This document shows, piece after piece, positions 18,208 to 27,534 of a stretch of DNA of 32,250 nucleotides. The notes under the pieces are model-generated. The model was not told where the DNA came from. It searched no databases and saw nothing but the letters and a program-made list of their open reading frames with translations. The number at the start of each line of letters is the position of its first letter. Position 1 is the first letter of the stretch. The translations under genes and the position numbers were made by a program. Source of the stretch: Nitrospirota bacterium (GTDB lineage: Bacteria > Nitrospirota > Thermodesulfovibrionia > UBA6902 > DSMQ01). The stretch lies in assembly GCA_016208855.1 (NCBI GenBank), contig JACQXF010000013.1, positions 1-32,250 on the forward strand. Direction: 5' to 3'.

Positions 18208-20115
18208 TCAATGTTGCAGCCTTTTAAAAACAACCATCCCTAAAGGCGGAAGCGTAATGCTGATAGAGCATGGTCTTCCATGCCATGAGAGGGGCTCTGC
18301 ATAAACACCGCCTGCGTTTCCCATATTGCTTCCCCAGTATATACTTGAATCGCTGTTAATAATCTCTTTGTAAAAGCCGCTTTCTGGAACCCCTAAGCGA
18401 TAGCCGGTTCTTGCCACAGGCGTGAAATTAAGCACTACTATAAGAAAATCCCCTGTGTTTTTGCCTCTTCTTACAAAAGATACAATGCTTTCCTCCCAGT
18501 CGCCAAAATCTATCCATTCAAAACCTGTATGGTGAAAATCTATCTCATAAAGCGCTGGCTCCAGTGTGTAGAGGTTATTAAGGTCTTTAATATATCTTTG
18601 CAATTTATTATGTGGGTCATATTGAAGCAGGTGCCATTCAATAGACTCATTAGAGCGCCATTCTATCCATTGCCCTATCTCGCCCCCCATAAAGAGGAGT
18701 TTTTTGCCGGGATGTGTATACATAAATCCATAAAGGAGCCTCAGATTTGCAAATCTCTGCCAAAAGTCTCCCGGCATTTTATCAATCATGGAATGTTTTC
18801 CGTGTACGACCTCATCATGTGAAAGCACGAGGGTAAAGTTCTCTGTAAATGCGTAGAGGAGGCTGAATGTAAGATTGGTATGGTGATGTTTTCTGTGGAT
18901 AGGGTCTTTTGAGAAATACTCAAGCATATCATGCATCCAGCCCATGTTCCACTTCATGCTAAAACCAAGCCCTCCAAGATATGTAGGCCGTGACACCATA
19001 GGCCATGCGGTTGACTCCTCTGCGATGGTAAGCACGCCGGGATAATATTGATGAACGACCTCGTTAAACTTTTTAAGGAATGCGACTGCCTCAAGGTTTT
19101 CATTCCCTCCGTATATATTTGGTATCCAGTCTCCTGGTTCCCTTGAGTAATTCAGATAAAGCATTGATGCCACTGCATCGATCCTTAAACCGTCTATATG
19201 GTACTTATCGAGCCAGAAGAGGACGTTTCCGAGCAGAAAGTTGCTGACCTCATGTCTTCCATAGTTAAATATCTGGGTCCCCCAGTCTCTGTGCTCTCCT
19301 TTTCTCGGGTCTTCATGCTCATAAAGGCATGTGCCGTCAAAGGATACAAGGCCGTGCGGGTCTTTTGGAAAGTGCGCAGGCACCCAGTCAAGGATGACGC
19401 CTATATTGTTTAAATGGCATTGATTTATGAAGTACATAAAGTCTTCAGGGCTTCCAAAGCGGCTTGTAGGGGCATAGTAGCCGATAACCTGATAGCCCCA
19501 TGACTCATCAAGCGGATGCTCCATTATGGGCAGAAGCTCAATATGCGTGTATCCTATATCTTTGACATAAGGGATAAGCGTATGTGCGAGCTCCCTGTAA
19601 GTCAGAAAGCGATTGCCCTCTTCAGGAACCCTTTTCCATGAGCCGAGATGGACTTCATAGATTGACATAGGGGATTCAAGATAGTTTTTTTGAGTACGGA
19701 TTGACATCCATTCATCATCGCTCCATTTGAATTTATTTATGTCATAGACTATGGATGCGCTTTTTGGCCTTACCTCAAAATAAAATCCAAAGGGGTCTGC
19801 CTTTTCTTCTTTATAATCTCTAACTTTTGATTTTACATAATACTTATAGACTTCTTCTTCTGTAATCCCCGGGATGAAAAGCTCCCATATTCCTGAGGAG
19901 CCCCTTTGATGCATCGGATGGCTTTTTTTATTCCAGTGGTTAAAGTTTCCGATAACGCTTACTGCCTGCGCATTTGGCGCCCAGACAGCAAAGTTAACGC
20001 CTTTAATGCCGTCAAAGTCAGTTAGATGAGCGCCGAGCTTTTCGTAGATTTTGTGGTGGTTGCCTTCTCCTATTAGATAGATATCTAAATCTGTAAAGAG
20101 TGAGGGAAAAGACAT
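18208..20115 (-). CDS. glgB: 1,4-alpha-glucan branching enzyme
   Basis: [62 protein letters not shown]. The ORF track start at 20172 overlaps ubiD; internal ATG at 20115 is more likely. Confidence 0.95.
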   Translation of the reverse strand: MSFPSLFTDLDIYLIGEGNHHKIYEKLGAHLTDFDGIKGVNFAVWAPNAQAVSVIGNFNHWNKKSHPMHQRGSSGIWELFIPGITEEEVYKYYVKSKVRDYKEEKADPFGFYFEVRPKSASIVYDINKFKWSDDEWMSIRTQKNYLESPMSIYEVHLGSWKRVPEEGNRFLTYRELAHTLIPYVKDIGYTHIELLPIMEHPLDESWGYQVIGYYAPTSRFGSPEDFMYFINQCHLNNIGVILDWVPAHFPKDPHGLVSFDGTCLYEHEDPRKGEHRDWGTQIFNYGRHEVSNFLLGNVLFWLDKYHIDGLRIDAVASMLYLNYSREPGDWIPNIYGGNENLEAVAFLKKFNEVVHQYYPGVLTIAEESTAWPMVSRPTYLGGLGFSMKWNMGWMHDMLEYFSKDPIHRKHHHTNLTFSLLYAFTENFTLVLSHDEVVHGKHSMIDKMPGDFWQRFANLRLLYGFMYTHPGKKLLFMGGEIGQWIEWRSNESIEWHLLQYDPHNKLQRYIKDLNNLYTLEPALYEIDFHHTGFEWIDFGDWEESIVSFVRRGKNTGDFLIVVLNFTPVARTGYRLGVPESGFYKEIINSDSSIYWGSNMGNAGGVYAEPLSWHGRPCSISITLPPLGMVVFKRLQH

Positions 20116-20119
20116 GGTA

Positions 20120-21586
20120 TTATTCAATGCCGTACTCTTTCCATCTTTTACTGACAAGCTCTTTAATATCATTAGACATGAAGATTTCCTCAGGCCAGTC
20201 TCTTGTCATCCCTTCTTCACGGCTCTTTCTTGTGGCGTCAATGCCCATCTTGGAGCCGTATCTTCGCAAGCTTGCTGAATGGTCAAGGTCATCAACAGGG
20301 CCTTCAGATATGACAACATCCCTTCGCCAGTCCACGTTGTTAAGCACGCGCCATGCCGTGTAAGAGATATTCTGAACATCCACATCCTCATCAACAACAA
20401 TTAGTAACTTTGAAAACATCATCTGCCCCTTGCCCCATAAGCCGTGAATAATCTTCTTTGCATGTCCGGGGTAGCTTTTCTTTATGGAAATCAGGGCAGC
20501 ATTATGAAATACGCCCTCCATTGGCAGATTCATATCCTTAATCTCGGGGAAATCAAGCCTTAAAAGAGGCAGAAATATCCTCTCCGTTGCCTTGCCAATA
20601 TAGCAGTCCTCCATGGGAGGCTTGCCTACAAGCGTTGCAGGATAAATCATATCCTTTCTGTGCGTTATGCATGTTACGTGAAATACTGGGTAATAATCTG
20701 CCGATGAATAAAATCCTGTATGGTCTCCAAATGGGCCTTCTATGCGCTCTTCCCCGGGCTCAAGATAACCTTCAATGACAAGTTCGCTGTTTGCTGGCAC
20801 ATCAATGTCACATGTGACACACTTTACCATGTCTACGGGCTCTTTCCTTAAGAACCCTGCAAAAAGCATCTCATCAATAGACTCAGGAAGCGGCGCGGTA
20901 GCGGAATATATCACCGCAGGGTCTCCTCCAACTGCAATGGCAGCAGGCATTTTCCTGCCAAGCGCCTTATATTTCTCGTAATGCCGCGCGCCATCTTTAT
21001 GAATATGCCAATGCATGCCTGTCGTAGTCTTATCATATATATGTATCCGGTACATTCCGCAGTTTGGCCTTCCTGTCTCAGGGTCTTTTGTGAATACCAT
21101 AGGCAGGGTAATAAACCTTCCCTCGTCAGAAGGCTGTCCGTCATGAGGCCAGCACTTTAAAATCGGGAATTTGCTTAAATCAGGATTATCTTTTTCAATA
21201 ATCTCCTGGCATGGAGCGCTTTTAACATGTTTGGGAAGATATCTTGAGAATTCAAAAAGTTTTGGAAGCATTGCAAGCTTTTCTATTAGTGTTTTTGGCG
21301 GCGCCTGATTTAGCAATTCCTCTATGCGCCTTGCTATATCATCTATGTGATTAACCTCAAGTGCAAGCGCCATTCTTTCAAAAGAGCCGAATGCATTTGT
21401 AACAACAGGAAATTTTGAGCCCTTTACATTTTCAAAAAACAGCGCCTTGCCGCCGTCAGTCTTTTTGCATGCTCTATCTGTAATCTCTGCAATCTCAAGG
21501 ATAGGGTCAACCTCTGCCTTTATGCGCGTAAGAATATTTTTTTCTTCAAGAATCTTTAAAAATTCCCGCAGGTTTTTATATGCCAT
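20120..21586 (-). CDS. UbiD-family decarboxylase (menaquinone biosynthesis type)
   Basis: [76 protein letters not shown]; start set to internal MAYKNL. Confidence 0.9.
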   Translation of the reverse strand: MAYKNLREFLKILEEKNILTRIKAEVDPILEIAEITDRACKKTDGGKALFFENVKGSKFPVVTNAFGSFERMALALEVNHIDDIARRIEELLNQAPPKTLIEKLAMLPKLFEFSRYLPKHVKSAPCQEIIEKDNPDLSKFPILKCWPHDGQPSDEGRFITLPMVFTKDPETGRPNCGMYRIHIYDKTTTGMHWHIHKDGARHYEKYKALGRKMPAAIAVGGDPAVIYSATAPLPESIDEMLFAGFLRKEPVDMVKCVTCDIDVPANSELVIEGYLEPGEERIEGPFGDHTGFYSSADYYPVFHVTCITHRKDMIYPATLVGKPPMEDCYIGKATERIFLPLLRLDFPEIKDMNLPMEGVFHNAALISIKKSYPGHAKKIIHGLWGKGQMMFSKLLIVVDEDVDVQNISYTAWRVLNNVDWRRDVVISEGPVDDLDHSASLRRYGSKMGIDATRKSREEGMTRDWPEEIFMSNDIKELVSKRWKEYGIE

Positions 21587-21911
21587 GCAGAAATAATAGC
21601 ATGTTTTAGGATTTTCATTCCAGAATGGTTGTATTATTTTGAACATAAATGGTATATTAAATCACCAAGCATATGGTAGGTTTTTTTAAACTGGCAATAC
21701 TAATATACCTAAGATGTGGTATGCAGCCGTTTCGTAACTTTGCTTATTGTATTGATAAGCAGGCCGATAGATTAATGCCTCGAAGTTCATCCATACTTAT
21801 CCTTAACTCAATGACTCAGCGCAAAAGACATATGTTCAATTATGTTACATAACGGTAAGTTGAATTGACAATAATAATGTTTATTAATTAAAGTATAAGA
21901 AATTATAGGTT

Positions 21912-22054
21912 GAGGCTCTTGCAAAAGTCCCTGCAAAATGACTTGTGCCGTCATACCCGCGAAGGCGGGTATCCAGAAGTCTCTGGGTTTAAAGAATACT
22001 GGATTTCCGATAAAGACCTCGGGAATGACGAATAAAGACTTTTGCAAGAGGCTC
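21912..22054. mobile_element. MITE-like element with about 18-bp terminal inverted repeats and an internal GCGGGTAT palindrome
   Basis: Left TIR GAGGCTCTTGCAAAAGTC (21912-21929), right TIR GACTTTTGCAAGAGGCTC (22037-22054), 17/18 match as inverted repeats. Flanked by GGTT on both sides (21908-21911, 22055-22058). Internal ATACCCGC-GAAG-GCGGGTAT (21953-21972). Confidence 0.8.
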
Positions 22055-22136
22055 GGTTTAAAGTTATATAAATTAAGCCGATAAGTATATGTAACAGCCT
22101 TAATAAGCAAGTAGTGTTTAGTCAAGGAGGATTAAA

Positions 22137-23750
22137 TTGAGACGGTTAGTTTTGATAATAATTGCATCTCTGTTCTTGTTTAATCTTGCATTTGCCGCTG
22201 AACCTGATTCCCCTACGGATTCATATAGGGTTGGTGTAAATGACATACTTGAAGTAAGAGTGTTTGATCATCCTGAATTAAGCGGCCAAGTACTAGTAGG
22301 GACAGATGGTACAATAACTTTACCTCATATAGGAGGGGTACAGGTAAAAGGTAAGAGGCTTTCAGACATTACAGAGGAGATAAATAGGAGGTTAAAAGAG
22401 AGCTATATAAAGTACCCTATGGTTTCGGTATCATTAGTAAGGTCTTTGAAGAAGATATTTGTCTATGGAGAAGTTAGTGGTAGGGGAGAAATACTTTTTG
22501 AAGAAAATATGACAGTTGTAAAGGCATTATCATTAGCTGGCGGTTTAAACCCAAATGGCATATTCGGCAAGGTAAAAATAAGACGCAAACAAAAAGGGAA
22601 AGGAGAGTATAGGGATATAGAGATAGATTTAAAAAGAGTGGTTGAAGGCAACGGGGAAGGAGATATGCTTTTACAGCCTGATGATATTTTGATTGTTGAG
22701 AGAAATAAGAAATTTTATATCCAGGGTGCAATTATTAGGCCAGGGGAATATCCACTAGAGAAGGATATGACACTTGCCAAGGCAATATCTACTGCGGGCG
22801 GTATAATGGAGAATGGGCTATACGGTAAAGTAAGTGTAAAGCGCACAGAAGGAACGGCGTATAAGGATATAGCAGAAGTGGCTCTTAATAAAGGGGCGAT
22901 AGATGCAGATGAGAATGGCGAAATGTTGCTTCAGTCAGATGACATATTGATAGTGGAGCGCAGTAAAATATTTTATATCCAGGGAGAAGTATCACGGCCG
23001 GGTGAATATGTACTTGAAAATGGCATGACTATTACAAAAGCTATAGCTGTAGCAGGCGGGGTAACACAGCACGGATTGTACGGCAAGGTAATAGTAAAGA
23101 GAAAAGAAAAAGGAGAGCTTGTATATAAAAATATAACAGAGGTAAGTATTAACAAAGGGGTAATAGATGCAGCACGAGGAGGTGAGGAGCTTCTTCATCT
23201 AGATGATATAGTAATAGTGGAACGCAGTAAAACATTTTTTGTCCACGGAGAAGTTACGTCACCAGGTGAGTATGTACTTGAAAAAGATATGAGCGTAATA
23301 AAGGCATTGTCAATAGCAGGAAGAAGAAGTTCTGATGGATTATATGGGAAAGTAAAAGTAAGACGGAAGCAGGATGAAGCTGTCCAAGGATATAAGGATA
23401 TAGAGATAGATATCAAAGGGATTATAGAAAAGGGCGTGAGTAGTGATATCTTATTACAACCCAATGACATAATAATAGTCGGGAGGAATAAGACATTTTT
23501 TATTTATGGTGAAGTAAATAAGCCTGGAGAGTATGTATTGCAAGATGATATGACTGTTTTTAAGGCGATAGCTATTGCTGGAGGACTTACTAAGTGGGGA
23601 GCTGAAAGTCGTATTAAAGTTATAAGAAGCACAGGAAAAGAGACTGGCAGCATAAAGGTAAACATTAATGATATTATAAAAGGCAATACATCTAAAGATA
23701 TTAAGCTTGAATATGACGATTTTATTATAGTCTCATCTGGAGTTTTTTAA
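22137..23750 (+). CDS. Polysaccharide export protein (Wza-like) with about five tandem SLBB domains
   Basis: TTG start after AAGGAGG; signal peptide; Poly_export domain YRVGVNDILEVRVFDHPELSGQVLVGTDGTITLPHIG, followed by repeated [FYV]x[YQH]GEVxxPGEYxLExxMTxxKAIxxAGG units. Confidence 0.93.
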   Translation: MRRLVLIIIASLFLFNLAFAAEPDSPTDSYRVGVNDILEVRVFDHPELSGQVLVGTDGTITLPHIGGVQVKGKRLSDITEEINRRLKESYIKYPMVSVSLVRSLKKIFVYGEVSGRGEILFEENMTVVKALSLAGGLNPNGIFGKVKIRRKQKGKGEYRDIEIDLKRVVEGNGEGDMLLQPDDILIVERNKKFYIQGAIIRPGEYPLEKDMTLAKAISTAGGIMENGLYGKVSVKRTEGTAYKDIAEVALNKGAIDADENGEMLLQSDDILIVERSKIFYIQGEVSRPGEYVLENGMTITKAIAVAGGVTQHGLYGKVIVKRKEKGELVYKNITEVSINKGVIDAARGGEELLHLDDIVIVERSKTFFVHGEVTSPGEYVLEKDMSVIKALSIAGRRSSDGLYGKVKVRRKQDEAVQGYKDIEIDIKGIIEKGVSSDILLQPNDIIIVGRNKTFFIYGEVNKPGEYVLQDDMTVFKAIAIAGGLTKWGAESRIKVIRSTGKETGSIKVNINDIIKGNTSKDIKLEYDDFIIVSSGVF

Positions 23751-25352
23751 GTGGAAAATAGAGTTTTGTATAACTATATAGGTAGAGAAACGACATTGCG
23801 AGATTATTTAAGAATTATTTTTAGGCATAAGATAGTATTTTTTGTTTTCCCCCTTACTGTATTGATTCCTGTGTATATTTCCTTTGAATTCCGTACGCCA
23901 GCTCATGTGGCAACAGTCAAAATGTATGTCAAGGCACAGAAAGAGATAGGGGTAGACTATTATGAAGCATTGCCGTCGCACACTCTAATAGAAGAACATG
24001 CAGAGATGGTAACATCTAATATAGTTCTTGAGCGAGTTGTTAGTGCCCTCAAGTTGTATCAAATCCCTATTGATTATGAGAAGAGATTCGCTACAAGGTT
24101 AAAGAGAACTTTGATAAGCCGAAATGTTGAAAAAATTAAGGAGAATCTGTTAAAAATGACAGAGGAACAACAACAGAAGTTTCTATTTCAAATGGCTGTA
24201 GGCAGGTTGAGAGGCAGCGTTAGTGCACAGCCTGTTAGAGACACAGCCTTTTTTACCATAACAGTTAGAGACTTTAACCCTGATATGGCAGTAATAATAG
24301 CAAATTCTATTGCCCGCTCATATGTTATTTTTGATCTTGAACAGCAAATTGCGGAGTTGCAATTGCAGTATGGCAAAATGTATTTAGGCATAGAAAAACT
24401 AAACAATTATATAGAAGAGGTTAAAGTAACTCTTGATGGAAGACCACTCTCTGATATAGAAGCAATAGGACCTGCCAGTGTAAAGATAGTTCAACAGGCA
24501 GAACCAGGGGAATCGTTCATGGGAATTGCCAAGGGTCCCTTTTTAGTTCTTTCTTTTATAGCGAGTATCGTTTTTTCAATTATTCTTGTCTTTATCATTG
24601 ACTATCTTGACCTAAGAATTAAGAGCCCATATGAGGTAGAAACTTTTCTGAAAACCCCAGTTTTAGGATCTATTCCACAGAGGAAATTACGTGATAAATT
24701 GCTTATAAGTGATATGAACCCGAAGACTACAGGCTACTCGATATCATATCAAAATTTATCTGAACAACTATCTTTGTTGATGCGAGATAAAAGCTTAAGA
24801 ACCCTCTTAATAACTGACTGCGAAGGCTCAGTAGAAACATGCGCTATTAGTGCTAATATAGGTATATACCTATCTCGCAAAGCAGGATATAAAACTTTAA
24901 TTATAGATGCCGATTTAAGACATTCTTCGGTATCTAAGCTATTTAATAACTTAGATAAAAATGGTCTTGCCAGTATTCTTGAAGGAAAGTCATTTTTTAC
25001 AGATACGGTTAAAAATCTAAATGACGACTTATATATTTTGCCTTCTGGCGAGACAGCATTAAATCCTATCACTTTGCTAAATTCTTCTTCTATGTACAAT
25101 GTAATTGTTCAGGCTAAAAAAGAATATGAATTTATTTTCATTAACTGTCCAGACCTACGGAGTTATACGGATGCATTTATGCTTTCCACGATTACTGATG
25201 GAACTGCTCTTGTGATAAACGAGGGGAAAGTTCGCCGACATATTGTAGAAAATTCAATCAATTCTTTGAGACAGAAGAATGTTAATATAGTTGGTGCAAT
25301 CTTAAGCAATCATAAGTATGTTATACCAAAGATAGTTTATAATCTTACATAA
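23751..25352 (+). CDS. Wzc-like chain-length determinant/BY-kinase-like fusion protein with degenerate ATPase motifs
   Basis: GTG start; Wzz-type N-terminus with two TM; C-terminal ParA/BY-kinase-like fold (LIIDADLRHSSVSKLF) lacking a canonical P-loop. Confidence 0.85.
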   Translation: MENRVLYNYIGRETTLRDYLRIIFRHKIVFFVFPLTVLIPVYISFEFRTPAHVATVKMYVKAQKEIGVDYYEALPSHTLIEEHAEMVTSNIVLERVVSALKLYQIPIDYEKRFATRLKRTLISRNVEKIKENLLKMTEEQQQKFLFQMAVGRLRGSVSAQPVRDTAFFTITVRDFNPDMAVIIANSIARSYVIFDLEQQIAELQLQYGKMYLGIEKLNNYIEEVKVTLDGRPLSDIEAIGPASVKIVQQAEPGESFMGIAKGPFLVLSFIASIVFSIILVFIIDYLDLRIKSPYEVETFLKTPVLGSIPQRKLRDKLLISDMNPKTTGYSISYQNLSEQLSLLMRDKSLRTLLITDCEGSVETCAISANIGIYLSRKAGYKTLIIDADLRHSSVSKLFNNLDKNGLASILEGKSFFTDTVKNLNDDLYILPSGETALNPITLLNSSSMYNVIVQAKKEYEFIFINCPDLRSYTDAFMLSTITDGTALVINEGKVRRHIVENSINSLRQKNVNIVGAILSNHKYVIPKIVYNLT

Positions 25353-25501
25353 AATAACAGTAGTGTCCGACAGTTTTTAACATTACAGCATATATCTTAT
25401 TGAAAGCATAACACAAAATGACATCAGCACATGTTATAGACTTAAAATATTTTCAGCCAATATGTCATCTTTAAGTGGACACCGGATATTAAAGGAGTTA
25501 T

Positions 25502-26425
25502 ATGAAAGTGGTGGTAACGGGCGGCGCAGGCTTTATAGGCTCGCACATAACAGACAAACTAATTAACAACGGCGATGAAGTTGTTATAGTAGATGACTTA
25601 TCTACTGGACGACAAGAGAATATCAATGGAAAGGCTAAATTCTATAAGATAGACATTCAGTCTCCTGAACTGGAATCCATTTTTGAGAAAGAACACCCTG
25701 ATTATGTCTGTCATCAAGCCGCACAAAAAGATGTTCGTATCTCCGTCTCTGACCCGATATATGATGCCAGAATAAATATACTCGGAACTCTCAATCTTCT
25801 TCAGAATTGTATTAAATATAATGTAAAAAAAGTGGTTTTTGCTTCCACAGGCGGAGCAATCTATGGCGAACAGGAAGTTTTTCCAGTTCCTGAAACCCAT
25901 CCTACCAGGCCAATTAGTCCTTATGGAGTAGCCAAGCTGGTTGCCGAGCATTATCTTTATTACTATAAGACTATTTATGGTTTAGATTATGTGTCCTTGA
26001 GATATGCAAATGTTTATGGTCCACGGCAGGATCCGCATGGCGAGGCTGGAGTTGTAGCTATTTTCATTCAGAAAATGCTCAATGGCGAGCAGCCCATAAT
26101 TAATGGAGATGGCGAGCAGACAAGGGACTTTGTATATGTTGACGATGTGGCAAGGGCAAATATATTAGCTATTAGAAATAATAGCTCTGAGAACGTATTT
26201 AATATTGGCACAGGCATAGAAACAACGGTAACCCAATTGTTTATTCGTATTAGAGAGTCTGTTGCCCCATCTATTGAAGAGAAACACGGCGTTGCAAAAG
26301 AAGGAGAACAACTGCGAAGCGTGATTGATTTCACGCAGGCAAAAAAGATATTGAAGTGGGAGCCAATAGTTTCGCTTGATGAAGGGTTGGAAAAAACTCT
26401 TGTATATTTTAAGTCTGTATCTTAA
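25502..26425 (+). CDS. NAD-dependent epimerase/dehydratase (UDP-glucose 4-epimerase-like)
   Basis: VTGGAGFIGSHITDKLI, YxxxK motif SPYGVAKLVAEHYL, LRYANVYGPRQDPHGEAGVVAIF. Confidence 0.94.
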   Translation: MKVVVTGGAGFIGSHITDKLINNGDEVVIVDDLSTGRQENINGKAKFYKIDIQSPELESIFEKEHPDYVCHQAAQKDVRISVSDPIYDARINILGTLNLLQNCIKYNVKKVVFASTGGAIYGEQEVFPVPETHPTRPISPYGVAKLVAEHYLYYYKTIYGLDYVSLRYANVYGPRQDPHGEAGVVAIFIQKMLNGEQPIINGDGEQTRDFVYVDDVARANILAIRNNSSENVFNIGTGIETTVTQLFIRIRESVAPSIEEKHGVAKEGEQLRSVIDFTQAKKILKWEPIVSLDEGLEKTLVYFKSVS

Positions 26426-26649
26426 TTCTGTCTTATAAAAGAGAAATTACAGCTAATTAGGCTGATGCTGTTTTCTTATACGCGTACTCTTTTATTGTAT
26501 TCCATTAGGTTACACAGATGTGACCTAGAGGGCGGAGCAGTGCCTAAAAAAAAGGCTAAAATGAAGAGAACTTATTATAAATCAGAGATCTTAAGAAACA
26601 GTTTTGATAATTCAGAGGGTCTTAATTATTCTTTTGAGGAGCAAACGTT

Positions 26650-27531
26650 ATGTTGATAAAAAAAATTATAAAAAAAAGCGTACTGAGAATTATATTTTCA
26701 GCCTTTAGTTTGATAAACTTTGTTTACTGGCATATAGTAAAAATAGTTATGAATATCTGGGGGAGAAGAGGCTTGCATTTAATTTCTATAGGTGAATTTA
26801 TAAGCGGTCCTTCTAAAAAAAGAAGCATATACAGAGAAGAGATGCTTTTGAGAGCTATTCCTTTATTTGTTAACTTTAGAGATAAATCTTGTTTAGATAT
26901 TGCATGCAATGATGGATTTTGGAGTTTTAGATTTGGACGTTTTGGCATAAAGAACCTAATTGGGGTAGATGCCGGAGAGGGAGAAATTGCTCGTGCGAAT
27001 TTTCTTAAAGCTGTCTATGGGTTTCCTAGTTTTCAATTTAAAAAGGTGGATATCTTTCATTTTCTATATAATGAAAACAAAGAAAAATATGACATAGTAT
27101 TTTTATTGAGTATTCTCTACCACTTACCTGAGCAGATGGATTATGAAAAATTATTTAAAACGATTTCTCGGATAAATAATGAATGCTTGATAATAGATTC
27201 CAGGTGGTTTGATGATGATGATTACTGGTACGACAAGACAAGCAACAGGACAGTTATAAATACATCAGAGGGCATACTAAGGAAGTGGAGGCCTACGCGG
27301 GAAAGTGTGTTTAATTTCCTAAGAAGTAGTGGATATGAACAAACCGTTGAGATTAATCCATCTGTATTTATTGACGAAGCAATAAAAGCAGCAGCATATG
27401 GTGATGGAGATCCGTATTCAGTAGAAAATGTTTCCGATTATATATCTAATAACAGAACAATCATAATAGCTTATAAGAGAAAAAAATCACTGCCAATTAT
27501 AGAGAAACAACAATTTGTAACCTCTATGTAG
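26650..27531 (+). CDS. Class I SAM-dependent methyltransferase
   Basis: SCLDIACNDGFWSFRFGRFGIKNLIGVDAGEGEIARA..YDIVFLLSILYHLPEQ. Confidence 0.85.
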   Translation: MLIKKIIKKSVLRIIFSAFSLINFVYWHIVKIVMNIWGRRGLHLISIGEFISGPSKKRSIYREEMLLRAIPLFVNFRDKSCLDIACNDGFWSFRFGRFGIKNLIGVDAGEGEIARANFLKAVYGFPSFQFKKVDIFHFLYNENKEKYDIVFLLSILYHLPEQMDYEKLFKTISRINNECLIIDSRWFDDDDYWYDKTSNRTVINTSEGILRKWRPTRESVFNFLRSSGYEQTVEINPSVFIDEAIKAAAYGDGDPYSVENVSDYISNNRTIIIAYKRKKSLPIIEKQQFVTSM

Positions 27532-27534
27532 CTA

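Noticed and set aside
21808-22125. 105-aa minus-strand ORF
   Set aside because: Overlaps the MITE-like inverted repeats (NPVFFKPRDFWIPAFAGMT is the translation of the common palindromic repeat), so a spurious ORF.
21660-22136. c-di-GMP riboswitch or RfaH ops/JUMPstart element upstream of the EPS genes
   Set aside because: No GEMM core motifs and no GGCGGTAGNNT ops sequence found by eye.
22463-23686. Series of minus-strand ORFs opposite the SLBB gene
   Set aside because: They repeat with SLBB periodicity and are antisense shadows of the conserved coding strand; no RBS or recognisable products.
22137-23750. Regularly spaced repeats that might look CRISPR-like at low resolution
   Set aside because: Units are about 255-265 nt, coding, and diverged; they are tandem SLBB protein domains, not short direct repeats with spacers.
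26465-26656. 63-aa ORF between epimerase and methyltransferase
   Set aside because: No convincing RBS or family; spans a small hairpin (AGGTTACA/TGTGACCT); likely intergenic.
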